Of a stretch of DNA of 32,442 bases, positions 1 to 10,432 are shown one piece after another; the first letter of the stretch is position 1, and each line of letters starts with the position of its first letter. The DNA lies in contig CAZCTO010000021.1 in the NCBI GenBank assembly GCA_964501725.1, forward strand, positions 1 through 32,442. The letters are read 5' to 3'. A program made the translations under genes and the position numbers. This DNA is from CAZCTO01 sp964501725. GTDB lineage: Bacteria > Bacillota > Clostridia > Saccharofermentanales > Saccharofermentanaceae. The notes under the pieces are model-generated. The model searched no databases, was not told where the DNA came from, and worked only from the letters and a program-made list of their open reading frames with translations.

Positions 1-3000
1 GTCCGTCCGTGATGTCGTAGTCAAACGTACTGGTGCCGAAACCGGGGACGGTCTTGGTGAGGCAGCGGTTAAAGGCATCGTAGGTACGGGTGGTGGTGCC
101 GGTTCCGTCCGTCATGGTTAGGACGTTTCCGTTGCTATCGTACGTGTAGGAGATCGTACTGGTGCCGATACTGCGGGACAGGAGGTTTCCATGGATATCC
201 CATGTGAAGGTCTCCGTGTTGCCGTTACGATCCGTCTGAGTGGCCACCTGACCTTCTGCGGTGTAGGTCATAGAGGTGATGAGGCTATTATTGTAGGTGT
301 AACTGCCGGGTGTGCCGGTGCGTCCGCCGGGATAGATGCGGCGTGTCAAAAGGTTTCGGCAGTTGTACTCAAAGAACGTGACGTTTCCGCCTGCGTCCGT
401 CTGGGACAGGACGTTGCCGGCGAGATCATAGGTGTAGGATGTCGTTTCATTCAACGCACTGTTGACACTGGTCAGACGGTTCAGGAAGTCGTAGGTGTAG
501 GTGGTGGTGTTATTCCGCCCGTCGGTGACGCTATGGAGGTTGCCAAGATTGTCGTAGGCTTGGGTGGTTGTATGCCCTCCGGGATCCGTGGTTGTGATAA
601 GACGATTGTTGTGGTCATAGGTAAACTGCGTGGTTCTTCCCAGTGCATCCGTGGAGCTGGTCTGTCGACTGGCATCATCGTAGGTAAGCGTCTGGACGGC
701 AATGTCAAACGCATCTCTTTGCTCGATCATTCGATTCAGCGCATCGTACACATTTGTCGTCGTGTTGCCGAGCCAGTCAGTAACCGTCAGTTGATTTCCG
801 TTCGCGTCGTAGGTGTATGTGGTGGTTTTCCCGGCGACCGTTTGCGTCAGGAGTTGGTGCAGGGCGCTATAGGTGTATTCGGTGATTGTCCCATTACCGT
901 CCGTTCCGAAACGGAGGTTTCCATGCAGGTCGTAACGGAAGTATTTTGTGATCGCGTTGTTTCCGGCGGCATCCTTTTTGGATAGAGACAGGAGGTGTCC
1001 CAAGTTATCGTAGGTGTAAGTCTGCAGCACGCCGGCACTGGTCCAGCTAACGGACGGCAGTGCGGCACGGGTGTATTGGGTATATGCCGTCATCGAAGGA
1101 ATCGAGGCGTCTCCCGAATAGGTGACACTTCGGATCTGTCCGAGCGCGTTATAAATGTTTGTGGTGGTGTTCCCGTTCGCGTCGGTCTGGGTTAAGACGT
1201 TGCCCAGGAAATTATAAGTGTTCGTCTGAAGGATCTGTGCCGGGGCGGCGGCATTTTCTTTTACCGCCTGCTGGATTACATTACCGATGGAATCGTATGT
1301 GGTAAGGGCGATCGTCCCGTTTGCGTTTTCAACGGATACAACGCGTCCGAGAGCATCGTAGGTGTATCTGACCGAGAAGGCCAGGCCGCGCTCTGCGGAG
1401 ACCGGGTCGAGAGTGGTCACGACTTTTCCGGCAAGGTTATACGTATAGGTCGTTCCGTAGCCGGTGGAAATCTTCTCATTTACGGTGGTTCCGGTTCCGG
1501 AAGCATAGCCGAGCGCATCGAGTTCTTTGACCACGTTGTTCATTGAGTCATAAGCAGTCGCCTTCTCGACAAAACTCTTCCACTGACCACTGGTGCTGTC
1601 AAAATAAACCTGCGTGATGGCAATGACCCTTCCGAGCACATCGTACACATACTCGGTGTGTGTCATTTCCGCAAGCGATATTGCTGTTTCATTATAGTGT
1701 TTTGCAGATACAACCGCCGTCACGCGTCCGGCTAAATCGTAATACTGCGCCGTGGTTCCGCCTGCGGCGTTGATCGTGCGGATCACACGGCCCCACGCAT
1801 CATAGACATTGTGAGTCGTGTTGCCGTTCTCATCCGTTGCGGTCAGGATTTGCCCGTCCCAACGATAGGTTGAGGAGGTCGTAACTGTGGCAGGGTTGCC
1901 GTATTCGTCGGTGCTCATTACCGATGTTCCGATGACTCGATTCAGTAAATCGTACGTGAAGGTCGTCGTGATCCCGGCAGCCGTGGTTGAAGTCAGAACG
2001 TTTCCGTTCTTGTCATAGGTGCTTGTGGAGGCAAGAACCAGATCGGTATTATCTGAAAAATCGTATCCTTCGATGTCTCCGGCACGGACATGAATTTTGG
2101 ATGCGATCACTTGACCGTTTCCGTTGTATTCATTTTCCGTAACACGTGCTTCGGTTGTGCTTACCAGTTGCTCGGTACGAACCAAACGGTTGTCATTATC
2201 GTAAAAATAGAGGGTCTGCCTGCCGTCTGCATCCGAGACTTTTTCTTTAAGTCCGTTTGCATGGTACGAAACGTTTGCGGTAATAAAGGTCGTGGGGATT
2301 CCCCACAGAGCGACTGCGTCCACGCCGGATCTGGATGCGACTACGTTGCTGTTCTTGTCGTATGTCATCGAGATATACGCATAAGTTGCTGCATCGATCG
2401 AAGACCACTGTTCGGTGACACGGTTAAGGCCGTCGTACTTGTAATACTTCTTTGCGCCGTTCGGATAAGTGATATTGTTTATGGTTCCGTTTGAGTTGTA
2501 GACCGTCGTGACCGGTGCGTAAGGAAGTCCCTCATACCATGCTGATATTTCTCTGCCAGCGTAGTCGGAAACACTAATGTGCACCAGGGTTTCGCTGCCG
2601 TTCAGATAGGCTGTCGTAACTTTCCGGGTCGTCCCGTCTCCGGGTACTTCGTACGCAGTCATGTTCAAAAGTACGGGGGTCGCGACCGCGGACTCCTGGA
2701 AGTATTGATGAGTCAACCGGTTCATGACATCGTAGGTGTTCTGCATAACCGTTCCGTCCGGACGTGTCGTGGTCAACACATTACCGTAAAGATCATAGGT
2801 ATAGCTTGTGACTTGACCGAGTGCATCCGTCTGCGTAACCACGTAACCGGAAGAGTTATAGGTAAACCGCGTGCCTGCGGCTGTGTCCCGGTAGATAATT
2901 CCCGGAACCGCATCGTTCAGAGCGTCGGCTGCGGGATTGTATTGATTCGGCAGAACCTGCTGAATGAATTGTCCGGCCTCGTTATAGACATTGCGGCTGA

Positions 3001-6000
3001 CATCACCCAGAGGACCGGTGCTTCGCAGCAAACGCCCGTTCCGATCGTAATCGAACGTGGTCGTGTAGCCCATTGCCGTTGTCTGACTCATGACCCAGCC
3101 GATTGCGTTATTCATGTACGTCGTCAGTAAGCCCGTCCTAGGATCGCTTTGGGACTTCAGATACCCGTACGTATCGTATGTGTAGTTCACGGTTCCGCCC
3201 ATCGGGTCGATCGTCTGTTTCAGCAGTCCCTTCGCGAGGTATCCGAGCGCATTGCTTTCTTCAGTAGTGAGATACACATAACTCGTGACGGCGAAAAGTG
3301 CCTGATTGGCGGTTTCGCTGTACACGTCCGTTCCGTTCAGCGGCTGCGCTTTTTTGATCATTCTGCGGAAAGCGTCGTAGACATAGAAAATCTTTTTGCC
3401 GAGCTCGTCCGTCTCGCTAATCCGGTTGTTCTCCGCATCGTAGGTATATGTCTTAAAACTGCCGTCCGGATTGGTAATCTTTGTTACGTTATTATTGTCA
3501 TCGTATTCATATGTAAACGTATTGCCGTTCCGGTCCGTGGTTTGATACGGGTTGCCGGAATTGTCTTTATACTCGGTGGTGGCAATTTTACCTTCGGCGT
3601 CCTGTGTCCGAATCGTCTGGAACGAATCGTTGTACCACACAATCGTCGTCCGAAGGTTACTATCGGTCTTGGTAGTTGTCTTGTTCACGTTGTCGTAGGT
3701 AAGCGTCGTCGTATTGCCGAGCGCGTCGGTAATGGACTGTACTTTACCGTCGTTCTCCCCGCCGTCGTGAATATAGACTAAGGTCTGGCTCAATTCATGA
3801 GTCGAGTCGGTCACCTTGCTAAGGAAGCCTTCCGCATCGTACTCGTACGCGTACTTAACAATACCCATCGGATCGGTGACGGTCGCCAGGCGTCCGTCTG
3901 CGTAAGTATACGTGACCGCCCTTCCGATCGGGTCGGCAATTTGTGAGATCGTTCCATCCGGGTTATAGCTGATCAAATAATTGCGGGCAACAGAATCCGT
4001 GACCATCGTCACCTTGCCTTCTGCGTTGACCGTAATGGAGAGTGTGTTTCCAAGATTATCCGTCACCGATACCAGGTAACCGGCGGTATTAAATTGATAT
4101 ATATACCCGCTCTTGGTAGTCAGCGTAAATGTACCGTCCGGATTTGCGGCAAATGTATTGTCGGAGTTTTCGCTCTTATAAACACCTCCGATGAGTGAAA
4201 AAGACAGTGCGCTTCCGTCGGGCAGAACTACTTTCATCAGGCCCGGGAACGAGATCGTTTCAGTTACGCCCTCATTATTGGTAATCTCGTATTTGAAAGC
4301 TTCACAGCGACTTTCAAATCCAAAAGACCAGCCTTTTCCGAATCCGCCGATGTCTTCACTTAACGAATTGAACGTCCTTGAGAAATCCATGCTGACGCCC
4401 GGAGAATCAATGAAAAGATCCGTGAAATTCTGTGAATATTCGCCGAGCGGTGCATATCCACCGCTATTGCCGTAAAAATACTGCTCTGCGAACTCCTGTC
4501 CCATCCAAGGGGAAAAGTCCACGTTTCCGCTTACACTCGTACCGCAGGTATTGCGGGTTGTTGTTGTCGGTCCGTACGCGGAACCCCAGAAGTTATGTTC
4601 GGCATTGACTGAAATTCCAGCTACCTCATTAAAAACGCCCCGGCATGTTCCTTGGGTTCCAGATCCCATCAGAATGTTGTAATTGATAATTGCCGTACAA
4701 TAAGGGTTACCATCTCTACTGATATGAATACAATTGACACCGGCAAAAATCTGATTGTTGTATATAAGCGCGTCTTTCTGACTGGCAATTGGCGCACATA
4801 TTAAATATATACCATCGTTCACTGCACTGATTTGATTGTTGGATATTGTTAGGTTGGTGATAATCATATAGGGATCTTTTTGAATGCCGTATTTTGAGAA
4901 AATGTTGTTGTTTGCAATATTTAATGTTCCAAGGTACGTCATGCTCGACGCATGAACACCAAACAGACTGGTCCGAATGATGTTTCCGATAACATTGATT
5001 GTGTCGGATTGCACCGTATATCTTGCTAATATTCCTGTCTCAATTTGCATACTGTCAATTGTGTTATTAAGAACATCAACCGTGTCGTCGGGACATGCAT
5101 GAAGATGTATAGCATTTAATGCAGTTCCGGTAAATTGATTTCCAATAATTTTTAAATGAGCGTTATAATATCCGCCGCTTTCAATTAAATTAGATTTGCT
5201 GTCGGATAATTGGTTGTTGCTAATGGTTACAAATCCATCTCCACCAGTCCAATCTGAACCTGAATCCGCATAAACTCTAATACCGTTTATTTCAGAAGTT
5301 TTGATTGTGGAATTTAATATATCCACTGTACTGTTCCAAGTCCGAATGTAAAGCAGACTGCTATAGGAATTGGTTATGCTGGAGTTGTTAATTGTTGTAT
5401 TACCTCGAGTGTAAATACCATACCCGGTTGTACTGTCACACGCGTAAGAGAAGTCAAGGTATGTGGCAGTGAACTCCGCCGCCCCCCAAACATTAATTCC
5501 TCTCCAATATTCGCTGTTTTCATCGATCCCTCTACCGCCGTAGGTCGGGTGATAAATTGAGGTCATGATTACGTTGTCCGCTTCGGTTCCGTTTACGGCA
5601 AGTGTTCCATATATCAGGAAACGTGTATAGTAAGCAAGTACGGTTAATCCTGCATTGAGCGTCAGGGTCTTACCGGACTGATTCTGAATATCGTTTGTAA
5701 GGATGTAGTTAAAATTCGTATTGGAAATAACCAGATCATTGTTTAGTATTCCACCCATGGCGATCCGGTTCGAATTCAGTTGATTCCCCGTGATGTTTCC
5801 GCCTATATAGACATCATAAATTTTGTCAAAATTTGTTTGGTTCATCCCTGCCATATTTGCATATATTGCATAACTGTCTTCACGGTTGTTCCGGATATCC
5901 GAGTGAGTAAATGCAATGCTTCCTGCGTCGTTGATAATACTCTTCGAGGATGCATCGTAGCCATAACGGATCGAAGTATAATCCGAGGTCATCGAGCCGG

Positions 6001-9000
6001 AATTACCGATAATAATTCCACCCCAATAATCCGCATTTGACAGGATTCCTGTTCCTCCGAAATCCGTATCCTTTGAAGAAGAAATATAACTGCTCGATGC
6101 GGAAGATCCATTGGTGACAAAGGATCCCTGAACATCCAGCTTTATACCGGGATTAACAAGAAGAACAACACCCGCTTCAACAGTCAGCGAAAAGCCGGTG
6201 CCAACCGATAAATCAGACTCAACCACATACGGAACCACCGTATCCGATAAAGCAAGATTTGAAGATATGCTACCGCCAAGAGTGTTATAACACTTAACCG
6301 TAACTGCCGTCGTCCATTCTCCAAAGACCGTTCCTGAGACGGCACGAACGCGGAAAGTATGAGGAATATATCGGTCCGCGACCGTGGTTACATACCCTGT
6401 ATCCGATATTCCGGAAACAACAACACCGTCAATTTCAACATCATATGTATTCGCACTGTTGACTGAATTCCATGTGAGAGAAATAGTCGCTCCCGTAAAG
6501 GATGTACTCAGATTCCCGGGAATATCCAAATTGGTGGAAACAGAAAGTACGGTGCTTGCCAAAGAAACGTTACCCGCAGTGTCGATTGCCCTGACTCCAT
6601 ATTCATAAACAGTTAACGGGCTGAGTCCCGAATCCGTATATGATAACGAGGATACAGAGGCAATATCGATGCCGTTTCGACTTAAAAGATACCCCTCTAC
6701 ATAATTGTTATCCGTGGAAGCATCCCATGACAGAGAACAACTGCTTCCGGATGCCTGAGTCAGCAATAGATTGCCCGGGGTCGACGGTGCTTCCTTATCG
6801 ACAAAGCTGACCGTCACCTGCACAACGGATGCATGACCTGCATTATCCGCCGCATAGACTGTATAGATTCCGTTTTCGGAAACCGTAAAACTTTCTCCGT
6901 CGAAAATCGTACCTTCAGCGGCAAAATAATCCGTCGTCTGCTCTCCAGCTGCCCACTTCGTTACGGAGATTCCGCTTACGTCGTCCGTAATGACCGTTGT
7001 GACCGTATTGGTCTGACCCCATGTATTCCGGGGTGTTGCCGCAATCGTCGGCGGCATCGTATCGGCCACTGTATGAACCCGGACTTCGTATGTTGTTTCG
7101 GTTCCGTCCTCAGCAACGATCGTGTACGTCACCGGGCTTGTAAAGTCGACAATACTCAAGTCACTGGTCTGAAGTACTCCGTCCACATAGACGGTCGCGA
7201 ACTCCGAAGCCTCGAAAAATGGGCATAGCTCCGCCAGACCCGTTCCAAACGGAAGCGTGATCTCGATGACCCGCGTTTCCGGATCGATATCACCCTCAAT
7301 CCCATTGATTGAAAACGATGCGAACAATCCCTCATTGGATATCGTCCTTACGGACAATTCCTCACTCATCGCGGAGAGGTTTTCCGAGGAGTCAACGGCT
7401 TGTACACAAACGGAATAAACTGTTCCCGGCATTAATCCGGTAAGGACATAAGAAGTACTTGTTGCTGAGCCGGCATACTCACCGTTTACATAAATACGGT
7501 AGCCAAAAACCTCGGCATTATCGGTCGAAGGGCTCCAGGTAAGATCAATCGCCGTCGCGCTTATCGCGTTCCCGGAAAGATCCGAAGGCACGGAAGGTGC
7601 TTGCGTATCCGGAGTCGGAGTCGGACTGGGCGTAGCCGTCGGTGTCGGAGAAGGAGTGGCTGTTGGCTTCGGCGTAGGTGTCGCCGTAGGTTCGGGAGTC
7701 GGAGTCGCGGTCGGCTCCGGCGTAGGTGTCGCAGTGGGTTCGGGAGTCGGCGTAGCGGTCGGCTCCGGTGTAGGCGTTGCCGTAGGTTCGGGAGTCGGCG
7801 TAGCGGTCGGCTCCGGTGTAGGCGTTGCCGTAGGTTCAGGAGTCGGCGTGGCCGTCGGCTCCGGCGTAGGTGTTGCTGTAGGAGTTGGCGTAGCCGTAGG
7901 CTCCGGTGTCGGCGTTGCCGTAGGTGTCGGGCTAGGCGTAGCGGTAGGCGTTGCCGTCGGCGTCGGGCTGGGTGTCGGGGTCGGTGTTGCGGTCGGTACC
8001 GGCGTAGGTTTCGGTTTCTTGGTAGGTTTCGGTGCCGGGCTCGGAGTAACGGTAGGAACCGGTGTCGGTGTTAACGACGGTTTGGCGGTTGGAATCGGGC
8101 TGGGTGTCGGTTTCTTACCTTTCGCGGCGACAGCATTGGCACTCAGGTCCTGACTGACACCGCTGTAAAAATCGGTAAACGCGATCAGCGCTTCGTTATT
8201 GCTTTCGCCAGGATTGGTTGCCGCAACCGGTTTGCCGGTCGCAGATTTCACCAGTCCGCCGATCGCATAGTTGTCGTTATCGCTGACAAGTACGGAGGTA
8301 TCTTCACTAAACCGGATACTGACCGGCATGATTACACTCTCCGCGAATGTTATGTCAAAAACGGTCGCTCCGGTTTCCATCGTTCCGTCCACCGGACTGA
8401 CCGAAATACAATCCACCTGCGGGATATCCGACTGGACACTCTGAATAATGTGTATGAAATCCTGCGGAGTGCCGGTCCGGAAAACGACCTTCTCACTGAA
8501 GGTGATCCGTGCCGTCATTGAATCCAGCGCCTCGGCTTTCGTGATTTTCGCATACGTATCCGAGGAATACTGAATATATGTCATCCCGTTGGACTGGTTC
8601 GAAAGAAGTCCTCTTCCGGATTCATCCACTGCGGCTGAAGCCTCAAGGACAACAAACGCCGTATCGGGAAGAACGTTTCCGTTATAAGGTGAAGCCGGAT
8701 CCGAGGCCTGGATCATATCCCCGAAACGGACGACGATGGAGGTTGCATAAGGCTGATCGCCTGTCATTACAACATCTTCATAGATCGGACTGAAGGTCGG
8801 ATCCAGCGACGCCTGCCAAACGCCGGCGCTTATGCTGTCGCGCAGCGTGATTCCGGTTCCGATTTGAACCGGCGAAGAGAATGTGAGACGGACAATGCGG
8901 CTGTATGCGCTGATCACCTGCGCTTCTTGAAGAGTGGTGACTCCGCTGCTGACTTTGCCTTGCGTATAGGTAATTTCGGACTCAAATTGCGGTTCGGTCG

Positions 9001-10399
9001 ATTCCCCTGACAGGTACCGGCTCACGGCGATCGAAAACCTCCCCGCATTTCCGTATCTTTCGAAAGCCGCCTGTCCTTCCGGCGTGGTCTCTTCCGACGG
9101 TTGAGATTCGACATATCCGAGGGTCGCTTCAAGAGATCTTCCCTCGGCGGAAAGAAGCGAGTTTTTGAGTGAATTACCGGTTGAATCCGATTGTGCGCGG
9201 AAGCAGATATTACATTGCCACGTGACCGGATTTTCGAAAACGATGTCATAGACAGAAGAATAGGTGCCCGCCTGAGCCGTTGACGAAGTAATACCGACCG
9301 GTGCGATGCTTTTTGCGGGAATAATCCATGTGGCTTCGTCTTCCCCGGCCATTCCGATATTGGACGCAAAAACGTCCCCGACCGGATTATCGGAGACGAA
9401 TTCGACCGGCTCGGAAAAGGTAACCCGGGCCGTGGTATCGTTAATGAATTCCGTGCTGACTATGTTGAGGTACGAACTGGAAAAAGGACACGCGGTCAGG
9501 TCATTTCCGGAACTGTCCTTTTGAAAAGCGCTCAGGGATGTCAGGGATTCCTTGGATACCGCCAACGCATTGATCCCGTCCGGCGCGGACTCTGTGTTCG
9601 GATCGCGAAGTTTGATCGTGCCGCTCGCGGGAAGATTACCTTCGAAGGTGATCAGGTAACCGATTCCGTCGATTTTCTCGCAGCTCTCGGCCCAGACAAC
9701 TTTGCTAAATGATTCCGATCCTTCATAGACCGAGTTGTCTGCCAAAATATAGTCCTGCGGATTCGGGACGGAAAAGGCTGCGTCAAAATTGAAATACAGC
9801 ATCGCCTGATTGGATGACACAACCGCCGATCCCAGGAGCAGTAACGGGATCTCATATGCCGCTTTGGCTTCATATTGGGTGTTTTTTCCGTCACCGGTAT
9901 TTGCGGTCAGCAAATTTCCATATGGATCCGCGACAATGGACAGGGTTTTCGCTGCTTTGCCTTTGGCGGGGGCCGGGGCTGTGATATGTAATGTTCCGTC
10001 CTGGGGGATTGCTTCGGGAAAATACAGATCGAACTGGGATGCGTATACATATTGACCCACTTGGGTCGGATCGACGGGGCGACAGCTGTCCGCCAATCCG
10101 GATAGTTGTATTTGCTTTTCCTCTCCGCCAACGTTCCCGGATATGGAAATGTAATCGGAAACATTTTCTGCGGTGAAGCGCACATAGGTATTAAAATCAA
10201 TTCGAATCGAGTGTTCTCCGCCGGTGACGCTATAGGCCGATACCAGACTGACCTTATCGTTGTCTTTGCCGGGTTTCCCAATTTTTCCGCTATCCGCTAG
10301 AACCGGAAGTGAAAAAGATTGAACCATAAGCGCAACAAAAACAAACATTGCGGCAAACTTAATTCGGATCGATTGGAAATTTATAACATAGCCCCCCAC
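1..10399 (-). CDS. Giant secreted YD/RHS-repeat surface protein with beta-helix (C-terminus outside window)
   Basis: The minus frame is open from about 10423 to the left edge, giving at least 3,449 residues from ATG 10348 or 3,466 from GTG 10399. I prefer the GTG because it adds a basic n-region (RIK) before the hydrophobic stretch MFVFVALMVQSFSLPVLA; neither start has a clear ribosome site. Approximate order: signal peptide 1-37; SbsA/Big_5-like Ig repeats with motifs such as TARITFSEKV, 40-750; Thr/Pro linker 758-930; FN3, a cadherin/DUF5018-like strand domain, an Ig-like domain and two more FN3, 933-1370; right-handed beta-helix rich in NN and I/V ladders and ending in HNFWGSAYGP, 1373-1966; DUF6531-like domain (FSRTFNS, GFGKGWSFGFES), 1973-2073; then over 40 YD repeats such as TYTYDANGNQLTVTD. 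YD proteins form hollow shells that often carry a C-terminal toxin; that end and any immunity gene would lie beyond base 1. It could equally be an adhesin or polysaccharide-binding protein. Confidence 0.93.
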   Translation of the reverse strand, partial: MGGYVINFQSIRIKFAAMFVFVALMVQSFSLPVLADSGKIGKPGKDNDKVSLVSAYSVTGGEHSIRIDFNTYVRFTAENVSDYISISGNVGGEEKQIQLSGLADSCRPVDPTQVGQYVYASQFDLYFPEAIPQDGTLHITAPAPAKGKAAKTLSIVADPYGNLLTANTGDGKNTQYEAKAAYEIPLLLLGSAVVSSNQAMLYFNFDAAFSVPNPQDYILADNSVYEGSESFSKVVWAESCEKIDGIGYLITFEGNLPASGTIKLRDPNTESAPDGINALAVSKESLTSLSAFQKDSSGNDLTACPFSSSYLNIVSTEFINDTTARVTFSEPVEFVSDNPVGDVFASNIGMAGEDEATWIIPAKSIAPVGITSSTAQAGTYSSVYDIVFENPVTWQCNICFRAQSDSTGNSLKNSLLSAEGRSLEATLGYVESQPSEETTPEGQAAFERYGNAGRFSIAVSRYLSGESTEPQFESEITYTQGKVSSGVTTLQEAQVISAYSRIVRLTFSSPVQIGTGITLRDSISAGVWQASLDPTFSPIYEDVVMTGDQPYATSIVVRFGDMIQASDPASPYNGNVLPDTAFVVLEASAAVDESGRGLLSNQSNGMTYIQYSSDTYAKITKAEALDSMTARITFSEKVVFRTGTPQDFIHIIQSVQSDIPQVDCISVSPVDGTMETGATVFDITFAESVIMPVSIRFSEDTSVLVSDNDNYAIGGLVKSATGKPVAATNPGESNNEALIAFTDFYSGVSQDLSANAVAAKGKKPTPSPIPTAKPSLTPTPVPTVTPSPAPKPTKKPKPTPVPTATPTPTPSPTPTATPTATPSPTPTATPTPEPTATPTPTATPTPEPTATPTPEPTATPTPEPTATPTPEPTATPTPEPTATPTPEPTATPTPEPTATPTPEPTATPTPKPTATPSPTPTATPSPTPTPDTQAPSVPSDLSGNAISATAIDLTWSPSTDNAEVFGYRIYVNGEYAGSATSTSYVLTGLMPGTVYSVCVQAVDSSENLSAMSEELSVRTISNEGLFASFSINGIEGDIDPETRVIEITLPFGTGLAELCPFFEASEFATVYVDGVLQTSDLSIVDFTSPVTYTIVAEDGTETTYEVRVHTVADTMPPTIAATPRNTWGQTNTVTTVITDDVSGISVTKWAAGEQTTDYFAAEGTIFDGESFTVSENGIYTVYAADNAGHASVVQVTVSFVDKEAPSTPGNLLLTQASGSSCSLSWDASTDNNYVEGYLLSRNGIDIASVSSLSYTDSGLSPLTVYEYGVRAIDTAGNVSLASTVLSVSTNLDIPGNLSTSFTGATISLTWNSVNSANTYDVEIDGVVVSGISDTGYVTTVADRYIPHTFRVRAVSGTVFGEWTTAVTVKCYNTLGGSISSNLALSDTVVPYVVESDLSVGTGFSLTVEAGVVLLVNPGIKLDVQGSFVTNGSSASSSYISSSKDTDFGGTGILSNADYWGGIIIGNSGSMTSDYTSIRYGYDASSKSIINDAGSIAFTHSDIRNNREDSYAIYANMAGMNQTNFDKIYDVYIGGNITGNQLNSNRIAMGGILNNDLVISNTNFNYILTNDIQNQSGKTLTLNAGLTVLAYYTRFLIYGTLAVNGTEADNVIMTSIYHPTYGGRGIDENSEYWRGINVWGAAEFTATYLDFSYACDSTTGYGIYTRGNTTINNSSITNSYSSLLYIRTWNSTVDILNSTIKTSEINGIRVYADSGSDWTGGDGFVTISNNQLSDSKSNLIESGGYYNAHLKIIGNQFTGTALNAIHLHACPDDTVDVLNNTIDSMQIETGILARYTVQSDTINVIGNIIRTSLFGVHASSMTYLGTLNIANNNIFSKYGIQKDPYMIITNLTISNNQISAVNDGIYLICAPIASQKDALIYNNQIFAGVNCIHISRDGNPYCTAIINYNILMGSGTQGTCRGVFNEVAGISVNAEHNFWGSAYGPTTTTRNTCGTSVSGNVDFSPWMGQEFAEQYFYGNSGGYAPLGEYSQNFTDLFIDSPGVSMDFSRTFNSLSEDIGGFGKGWSFGFESRCEAFKYEITNNEGVTETISFPGLMKVVLPDGSALSFSLIGGVYKSENSDNTFAANPDGTFTLTTKSGYIYQFNTAGYLVSVTDNLGNTLSITVNAEGKVTMVTDSVARNYLISYNPDGTISQIADPIGRAVTYTYADGRLATVTDPMGIVKYAYEYDAEGFLSKVTDSTHELSQTLVYIHDGGENDGKVQSITDALGNTTTLTYDNVNKTTTKTDSNLRTTIVWYNDSFQTIRTQDAEGKIATTEYKDNSGNPYQTTDRNGNTFTYEYDDNNNVTKITNPDGSFKTYTYDAENNRISETDELGKKIFYVYDAFRRMIKKAQPLNGTDVYSETANQALFAVTSYVYLTTEESNALGYLAKGLLKQTIDPMGGTVNYTYDTYGYLKSQSDPRTGLLTTYMNNAIGWVMSQTTAMGYTTTFDYDRNGRLLRSTGPLGDVSRNVYNEAGQFIQQVLPNQYNPAADALNDAVPGIIYRDTAAGTRFTYNSSGYVVTQTDALGQVTSYTYDLYGNVLTTTRPDGTVMQNTYDVMNRLTHQYFQESAVATPVLLNMTAYEVPGDGTTRKVTTAYLNGSETLVHISVSDYAGREISAWYEGLPYAPVTTVYNSNGTINNITYPNGAKKYYKYDGLNRVTEQWSSIDAATYAYISMTYDKNSNVVASRSGVDAVALWGIPTTFITANVSYHANGLKEKVSDADGRQTLYFYDNDNRLVRTEQLVSTTEARVTENEYNGNGQVIASKIHVRAGDIEGYDFSDNTDLVLASTSTYDKNGNVLTSTTAAGITTTFTYDLLNRVIGTSVMSTDEYGNPATVTTSSTYRWDGQILTATDENGNTTHNVYDAWGRVIRTINAAGGTTAQYYDLAGRVTAVVSAKHYNETAISLAEMTHTEYVYDVLGRVIAITQVYFDSTSGQWKSFVEKATAYDSMNNVVKELDALGYASGTGTTVNEKISTGYGTTYTYNLAGKVVTTLDPVSAERGLAFSVRYTYDALGRVVSVENANGTIALTTYDSIGNVIQQAVKENAAAPAQILQTNTYNFLGNVLTQTDANGNTTTNIYNALGQIRSVTYSGDASIPSMTAYTQYTRAALPSVSWTSAGVLQTYTYDNLGHLLSLSKKDAAGNNAITKYFRYDLHGNLRFGTDGNGTITEYTYSALHQLLTQTVAGKTTTYTYDANGNQLTVTDWLGNTTTNVYDALNRMIEQRDAFDIAVQTLTYDDASRQTSSTDALGRTTQFTYDHNNRLITTTDPGGHTTTQAYDNLGNLHSVTDGRNNTTTYTYDFLNRLTSVNSALNETTSYTYDLAGNVLSQTDAGGNVTFFEYNCRNLLTRRIYPGGRTGTPGSYTYNNSLITSMTYTAEGQVATQTDRNGNTETFTWDIHGNLLSRSIGTSTISYTYDSNGNVLTMTDGTGTTTRTYDAFNRCLTKTVPGFGTSTFDYDITDG
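7610..8125 (-). repeat. Thr/Pro-rich linker encoded by 24-bp tandem repeats
   Basis: This part of the giant gene encodes an 8-residue unit, EPTATPTP, repeated in tandem (about eight or nine good copies around 7690-7900) and flanked by looser T-P, S-P and K-P versions. Units alternate between two DNA variants, giving a 48-bp higher-order period. Two adjacent 48-bp copies, 7739-7786 and 7787-7834, are identical, while later copies differ, which suggests recent duplication. Such linkers are extended, often glycosylated spacers in secreted clostridial enzymes. Here it separates the N-terminal Ig-like region from the FN3/beta-helix/YD part. Confidence 0.9.
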
Positions 10400-10432
10400 G
10401 ATAGCATCCGTAATAAATAACAATTACTGCTG

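Noticed and set aside
191..8153. Many open plus-strand frames opposite the YD-repeat gene, including a Gly/Val repeat (GVGVAVGSG) at 7656-8153 and an Arg-rich one at 7601-8074
   Set aside because: They are the antisense of repetitive coding DNA. The minus frame gives coherent YD, beta-helix and EPTATPTP sequence throughout, and these frames have no ribosome sites.
9022..10281. Minus-strand frames at 9022-9369, 9652-9894 and 9907-10281 as separate genes or a sign of frameshift in the giant gene
   Set aside because: They are in a different frame from ATG 10348. The main frame stays open across all three and gives Ig-like domain sequence.
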